From an uncultured Oscillospiraceae bacterium (GTDB lineage: Bacteria > Bacillota > Clostridia > Oscillospirales > Ruminococcaceae): 16,910 nucleotides of DNA. The translations under genes were made by a program, and so were the position numbers. The notes beneath the pieces are model-generated. The model worked only from the letters and a program-made list of their open reading frames with translations. It did not search any database and was not told where the DNA came from. The stretch covers positions 1 to 16,910 of the forward strand of contig USLH01000037.1 of assembly GCA_900555435.1 (NCBI GenBank), written 5' to 3'. Position 1 is the stretch's first letter, and every line of letters starts with the position of its first letter. Of this stretch, positions 13,279 through 16,910 are shown piece after piece.

Positions 13279-14367
13279 ATGTACGATTATCTGGAAACCC
13301 CTGCCGTCGCCATTGAGCTGGACACCGTGGAGCGGAACATCCGCACGCTGGTGGACCATGCAGCCAAATACGGCATTTCCCACCGTCCTCACACCAAGAC
13401 CCACCGCAGCGTGGAGCTGGCAAAGCTCCAGCTTTCTCTGGGCGCTAAGGGCATCACCTGCGCAAAGCTGGGCGAAGCCGAGGTCATGGCAGACGCCGGC
13501 ATCGACGACATCTTCGTCTGCTACCCCCTGATTGGGCCGGAAAAATTAAAACGCTTAGGAAAACTCATGGAAAAAGCCCATATCTCCACCCTTATCAACA
13601 GCGTGGAGGGTGCTAAGGGCCTTTCCGATTTGGGCGTTTCCATCGGCAAAAAGATCCCCGTCCGCATCGACTTGGACGGCGGCTTAAAGCGGGGCGGCCT
13701 CCAGCCGGGACAGCCTGCGCTGGACTTTGCCGAATCCGTCCGGGACTTCCCCGGCATCGAGATCATCGGCCTCATGTACTACGGCGGTCTGATCTACCAT
13801 GAAAAAGACCGGGAAGCCATGTCCCGCATCGCTCAAAAAGAGCACGATGACTTAGTCGGCACAGCAGAGCTTTTAAAAGCCCACGGCTTTAAAATGGACG
13901 TTCTCTCCGGCGGCACCTCCTTCTCCGGAAAGATGCCGGAAATTCTGGACGGCATTACCGAGATCCGTTCCGGCCACTACATCTTCAATGATTGCGGCCA
14001 GCTTTTCGCCGGCTTTGTAACCGAAGACGACTGCGCCATGCGGGTAGTTCTCTCCGTGGTCAGCATCGTGGATGACCATCACGCCATCCTCGACGCCGGG
14101 ACCAAGATTCTCACCAGCGACGGCTGCGAAAAGCACCCCGGCTACGGCTATGTCATCGGCCGCCCGGATATGGTCATCACCAATCTGAATGAAGAGCATG
14201 CCTTCCTTGAAAGCAAGGAACCTTTAAACGTAAAGATCGGCGACAAGCTGGCCATCATCCCCAATCACTGCTGCGTGGTTTGCAATATGCTGGACGAGGT
14301 CTACGGCATCCGGAACGGCAAGGTGGATCACATGATCCGTATCGACGCCCGTGGAAAGAGCATCTAA
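13279..14367 (+). CDS. DSD1-family PLP enzyme (D-serine dehydratase / D-threonine aldolase group)
   Basis: A 362-residue fold-type III PLP enzyme (alanine-racemase-like N-terminal barrel plus beta domain). It begins LETPAVAIELD, then HRPHTKTHRSVELAK, in which Lys40 should form the Schiff base. The barrel continues with LINSVEGAKGLSDLG and VRIDLDGGLKRGG. The C-terminal metal site is PNHCCVVCN, giving His330 and Cys332; His-x-Cys is the pattern of Zn-dependent D-serine dehydratases, while bacterial D-threonine aldolases usually have His-x-Asp. Likely reaction: D-serine to pyruvate and ammonia, or retro-aldol cleavage of a D-3-hydroxy amino acid. The ATG follows the M20 stop with no gap and uses GGAAAGG inside that gene, so translation is coupled. 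Dehydratase action would make 2-aminoacrylate, the RidA substrate. Confidence 0.87.
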   Translation: MYDYLETPAVAIELDTVERNIRTLVDHAAKYGISHRPHTKTHRSVELAKLQLSLGAKGITCAKLGEAEVMADAGIDDIFVCYPLIGPEKLKRLGKLMEKAHISTLINSVEGAKGLSDLGVSIGKKIPVRIDLDGGLKRGGLQPGQPALDFAESVRDFPGIEIIGLMYYGGLIYHEKDREAMSRIAQKEHDDLVGTAELLKAHGFKMDVLSGGTSFSGKMPEILDGITEIRSGHYIFNDCGQLFAGFVTEDDCAMRVVLSVVSIVDDHHAILDAGTKILTSDGCEKHPGYGYVIGRPDMVITNLNEEHAFLESKEPLNVKIGDKLAIIPNHCCVVCNMLDEVYGIRNGKVDHMIRIDARGKSI

Positions 14368-14384
14368 AGGAAGAAGGCATTCCG

Positions 14385-15983
14385 ATGAAACGAATCTGGA
14401 TCAAAAACGGACGGGTCATTGACGGCACTAATACCCCGGCTCACACAGCCGACGTGATCGTAGAAGGCGACCGGATTGTCTCTGTCGGGGAACCCGGTTC
14501 CCCCTCCGATACCGTTATTGACGCCGCCGGAAAGGTAGTCTGCCCCGGCTTTGTAGACATCCACCGTCACTGCGATGCAAAATTCCTGCAGGATTCCGAT
14601 TTCGGAAAGGTCATGCTGGCGCAGGGAATCACCACCACCGTAGTGGGCAACTGCGGCATGTCCCTGACCCCCTCCCCGAAGGATCCGGCGGAAATGTACG
14701 ATTTTATGGAAGCCGTCTTAGGCTCCGGCTGCGAAAAGCTGGGGCTTCACGACTACAAGGACTACGTTGCCGTCCTTCAGAGCCGTCCCCTCCCGGTCAA
14801 CGCTGCCTCCATGGTAGGCACCGGTTCAGTAAAGATCACCGTCAAGGGCTTTGCCGACACCCCCTATACGGCAGAAGAGCTGAAAAAGGCTGCCTCCCTC
14901 ATTGAGGACGCCTTAAATGCCGGCGCCGTCGGCGTTTCCTGCGGCATCATGTATCTGCCGGAATGCTACAGCACCACCAACGAGTTCGCCGAAATCCTAA
15001 AACCCCTGGGCAAAGCGGGCCGTGTTCTCACCGCCCACATCCGGGGCGAGGGTGACAGCCTTGTTTCCAGCGTGAAGGAGATCATCGAGATCGGCAAAAA
15101 AGCCGGCTGCCCCGTGGAGATCAGCCACTTCAAATGCTGCGGTATGGAAAACTGGCGGAAGGGCATCCACGAAGCCATCGCCCTCATTGAAGAAGCAAGA
15201 GCCGCCGGTCAGGACGTGACCTGTGACTTTTACCCCTATGAGGGCGGCTCCACTGCCCTGACCACCATGCTCCCTCCCTGCTGCGTCGCCGGCGATATGA
15301 CCGCCGCCTTGGCACGTCTCGGCACCCCCGAAGGCGTGGAGGAATTCCGGAAAGCTGCTGCCGTCCGCTACGACGACTGGGACAACTACGCCATCACCTT
15401 AGGCTGGGACCGCATCCTCATCAGCGGTGTTTCCGCTCCGGAAAACCGCAGATTCTTAGGCCTCACCGTGGAAGAGGCCGCCAAAAAATTCGGATTCCCG
15501 GACAGTTCTTCCTGTGCCGCCCACCTGATGCATACCGATAACGGCAAAACTGCCATCATCAACATGAGCATGTGCCAGGAGGACATCGACACGGTGGCCC
15601 GCCTGCCCTATTCCACCATCATCTCCGACTCCATCTACGCCGACACGGACACTCCTCACCCCCGGATGTACGGCTCCTTTCCAAAGATCATCCGGGAATA
15701 TGTGAATGAACGCCATGTTCTCACCCTGGAGCAGGCCATCGAAAAAATGACCTCCCGTCCCGCCCGCCGCATGGGGCTGAAGGATCGGGGCGAGCTTCGT
15801 CCCGGCGCTTATGCCGACCTTCTGATCTTCGACCCGGATACTTTTAAGGATCGTGCTACCTTCTCGGAGCCCACCCTCCTGGCAGAAGGTCTTTCCTACG
15901 CCCTCTTAAACGGCGTTCCCGTCTGGCAGGACGGCGAGCTTTTAAGCCACTCCGCCGGACGCTGCCTGCTGGCTGACTGCTGA
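14385..15983 (+). CDS. N-acyl-D-amino-acid deacylase (D-aminoacylase, amidohydrolase superfamily)
   Basis: A 532-residue amidohydrolase, the usual size for this family. The N-terminal beta domain (IKNGRVIDGTNTPAHTADV) leads to the metal motif VDIHRHCD (His60, His62). VVGNCGMS (Cys90) matches the cysteine zinc ligand of D-aminoacylases. Further ligand positions are in TAHIRGEGD and EISHFKCCG, and the catalytic Asp region is seen in SDSIYADTDTPHPRMYGSF. The C-terminal RGELRPGAYADLLIFD returns to the beta domain. It hydrolyses N-acyl-D-amino acids to D-amino acids, supplying the DSD1 enzyme encoded just upstream. The chosen ATG at 14385 follows AAGGAAGAAGG, 17 bases after the previous stop; the open frame extends further back, but only inside the DSD1 gene. 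Some relatives are dihydroorotase- or D-glutamate-specific. Confidence 0.9.
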   Translation: MKRIWIKNGRVIDGTNTPAHTADVIVEGDRIVSVGEPGSPSDTVIDAAGKVVCPGFVDIHRHCDAKFLQDSDFGKVMLAQGITTTVVGNCGMSLTPSPKDPAEMYDFMEAVLGSGCEKLGLHDYKDYVAVLQSRPLPVNAASMVGTGSVKITVKGFADTPYTAEELKKAASLIEDALNAGAVGVSCGIMYLPECYSTTNEFAEILKPLGKAGRVLTAHIRGEGDSLVSSVKEIIEIGKKAGCPVEISHFKCCGMENWRKGIHEAIALIEEARAAGQDVTCDFYPYEGGSTALTTMLPPCCVAGDMTAALARLGTPEGVEEFRKAAAVRYDDWDNYAITLGWDRILISGVSAPENRRFLGLTVEEAAKKFGFPDSSSCAAHLMHTDNGKTAIINMSMCQEDIDTVARLPYSTIISDSIYADTDTPHPRMYGSFPKIIREYVNERHVLTLEQAIEKMTSRPARRMGLKDRGELRPGAYADLLIFDPDTFKDRATFSEPTLLAEGLSYALLNGVPVWQDGELLSHSAGRCLLADC

Positions 15984-16005
15984 CATTACAAAACGAGGTA
16001 TTTTT

Positions 16006-16910
16006 ATGAGCAAGCTGCTGACCCCCTCCCTCCCCAACATCCCCTGGCAGGAAAAGCCCGCCGGAACCACCGCTCCCGTCTGGCGCTATACCGAAAACCC
16101 GGTGATCCGCCGCCACGAAAAACCCGACGCCAACAGCATCTTCAACAGCGCCGTAGTTCCTTTCAAAGACGGCTTCGCCGGCGTATTCCGCTGCGATTCC
16201 CAGGCACTGAGCATGGATCTTTACGCCGGCTTCAGCAAGGACGGCCTCCACTGGCAGATCAACAAGGATCCCATCCAGTTCACCGGCGCCGATCCCGAGA
16301 TCCTCAAGCGGGAATACCGCTACGACGCCCGGGTCTGCTTCATCGAAGACCGCTACTACATCACCTGGTGCAACGGCTACCACGGCCCCACCATCGGCAT
16401 CGGCTACACCTTCGATTTTGAGACCTTCTATCAGCTGGAAAACGCCTTCCTCCCCTACAACCGAAACGGCGTCCTCTTCCCCCAGAAGATAGGCGGGATG
16501 TATGCCATGCTCTCCCGCCCCAGCGACACCACCCACACCCGCTTTGGCGACGTTTTCTGCTCCGTCAGCCCGGATCTGACCTTCTGGGGCAAGCACCGCT
16601 TCGTCATGGGCACTTATAAGGGCGATGCCTCTGCGTGGCAGTCCACCAAGATCGGTCCCGGCCCCTCTCCCATCGAAACCGACGAGGGCTGGCTCCTCTT
16701 CTACCACGGTGTGCTGAACACCTGCAACGGCTTTGTTTACCGCATGGGTGCAGCCCTGCTTGACAAGGACGAGCCCTGGAAGGTGAAATACCGCTCCCGG
16801 TTCTATCTCTTGGCTCCCGAAGAGCTTTACGAGTGCGTCGGCGACGTCCCCAACGTAGTCTTTCCTTGTGCCGCTCTGACTGACGGCGACACCGGCCGCA
16901 TCGCCATCTA
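16006..16910 (+). CDS. GH130-family beta-mannoside phosphorylase, C-terminus cut by window edge
   Basis: About 301 residues are visible of a protein expected to be near 330. GH130 five-bladed propeller motifs are clear: ENPVIRR, SIFNSAVVPF, REYRYDARVCFIEDRYYITW, NRNGVLFPQKIGG, TKIGPGPSPIETDEGWLLFYHGV and VPNVVFPCA. Asp107 in YDARV matches the proton-donor Asp of GH130 phosphorylases. The Arg of NRNG, the Lys of TKIG and the His of FYHG resemble phosphate-binding positions, favouring phosphorolysis over hydrolysis. Family members convert beta-1,4-linked mannosides, such as mannosyl-N-acetylglucosamine from N-glycans or mannobiose, into mannose 1-phosphate. No signal peptide; cytoplasmic. The ATG at 16006 follows AACGAGG, 22 bases after the deacylase stop, so it extends the operon. 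The usual YDPR is YDAR here, a small deviation. Confidence 0.88.
   Translation, partial: MSKLLTPSLPNIPWQEKPAGTTAPVWRYTENPVIRRHEKPDANSIFNSAVVPFKDGFAGVFRCDSQALSMDLYAGFSKDGLHWQINKDPIQFTGADPEILKREYRYDARVCFIEDRYYITWCNGYHGPTIGIGYTFDFETFYQLENAFLPYNRNGVLFPQKIGGMYAMLSRPSDTTHTRFGDVFCSVSPDLTFWGKHRFVMGTYKGDASAWQSTKIGPGPSPIETDEGWLLFYHGVLNTCNGFVYRMGAALLDKDEPWKVKYRSRFYLLAPEELYECVGDVPNVVFPCAALTDGDTGRIAI

Overview
The window looks like a piece of a GC-rich Bacillota genome, probably a gut-type Clostridia member (Oscillospiraceae or Lachnospiraceae-like). The reasons are strong GGAGG-type ribosome binding sites, consensus sigma-A promoters, lipoprotein-type solute-binding proteins, an LplB/YtcP-style oligosaccharide ABC transporter and intracellular glycoside-active enzymes. 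I see no rRNA, tRNA, CRISPR array, transposase or phage gene.

Left block (1-2894). A truncated lipoprotein gene (solute-binding protein of an iron/polyamine-type importer) runs leftward from a near-perfect promoter. Divergent from it is a rightward operon: an MgtC/SapB membrane protein, a D-lyxose/D-mannose isomerase and a PfkB-family sugar kinase. The isomerase and kinase overlap by four bases and together could turn D-mannose (via fructose) or D-lyxose (via xylulose) into a phosphorylated ketose.

Middle (2895-5141). About 1 kb without an intact gene holds what reads as a decayed gene: two coding-like stretches in different frames joined at a T-run (3244-3761), with a weaker fragment before it. 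A parallel beta-helix protein resembling polysaccharide lyases follows, closed by a strong terminator.

Right block (5142-16910). This is a divergent catabolic locus. Leftward: a complete oligosaccharide ABC importer (two permeases and a large binding lipoprotein), then a YheO/DauR-type regulator. Rightward, tightly packed: a RidA-family protein, a cytoplasmic GH29 alpha-L-fucosidase-like enzyme, an M20 metallo-peptidase/deacylase, a DSD1-type PLP enzyme (D-serine dehydratase/D-threonine aldolase family), an N-acyl-D-amino-acid deacylase and a GH130 beta-mannoside phosphorylase cut by the window end. The 309-base AT-rich space between the two operons holds both promoters and repeated TTTTCAGAT motifs.

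The likely logic is that a small glycoconjugate is imported intact, trimmed inside the cell by the GH29 and GH130 enzymes, and that a linked or accompanying N-acylated D-amino acid is released by the M20 protein and D-aminoacylase, broken down by the DSD1 enzyme, with RidA hydrolysing the reactive enamine/imine. A regulator from the DauR family, whose founding member senses D-arginine, fits the D-amino-acid half. The joining of fucose/mannose chemistry to a D-amino-acid pathway in one transcription unit is the most unusual thing here; the substrate is not known from sequence.
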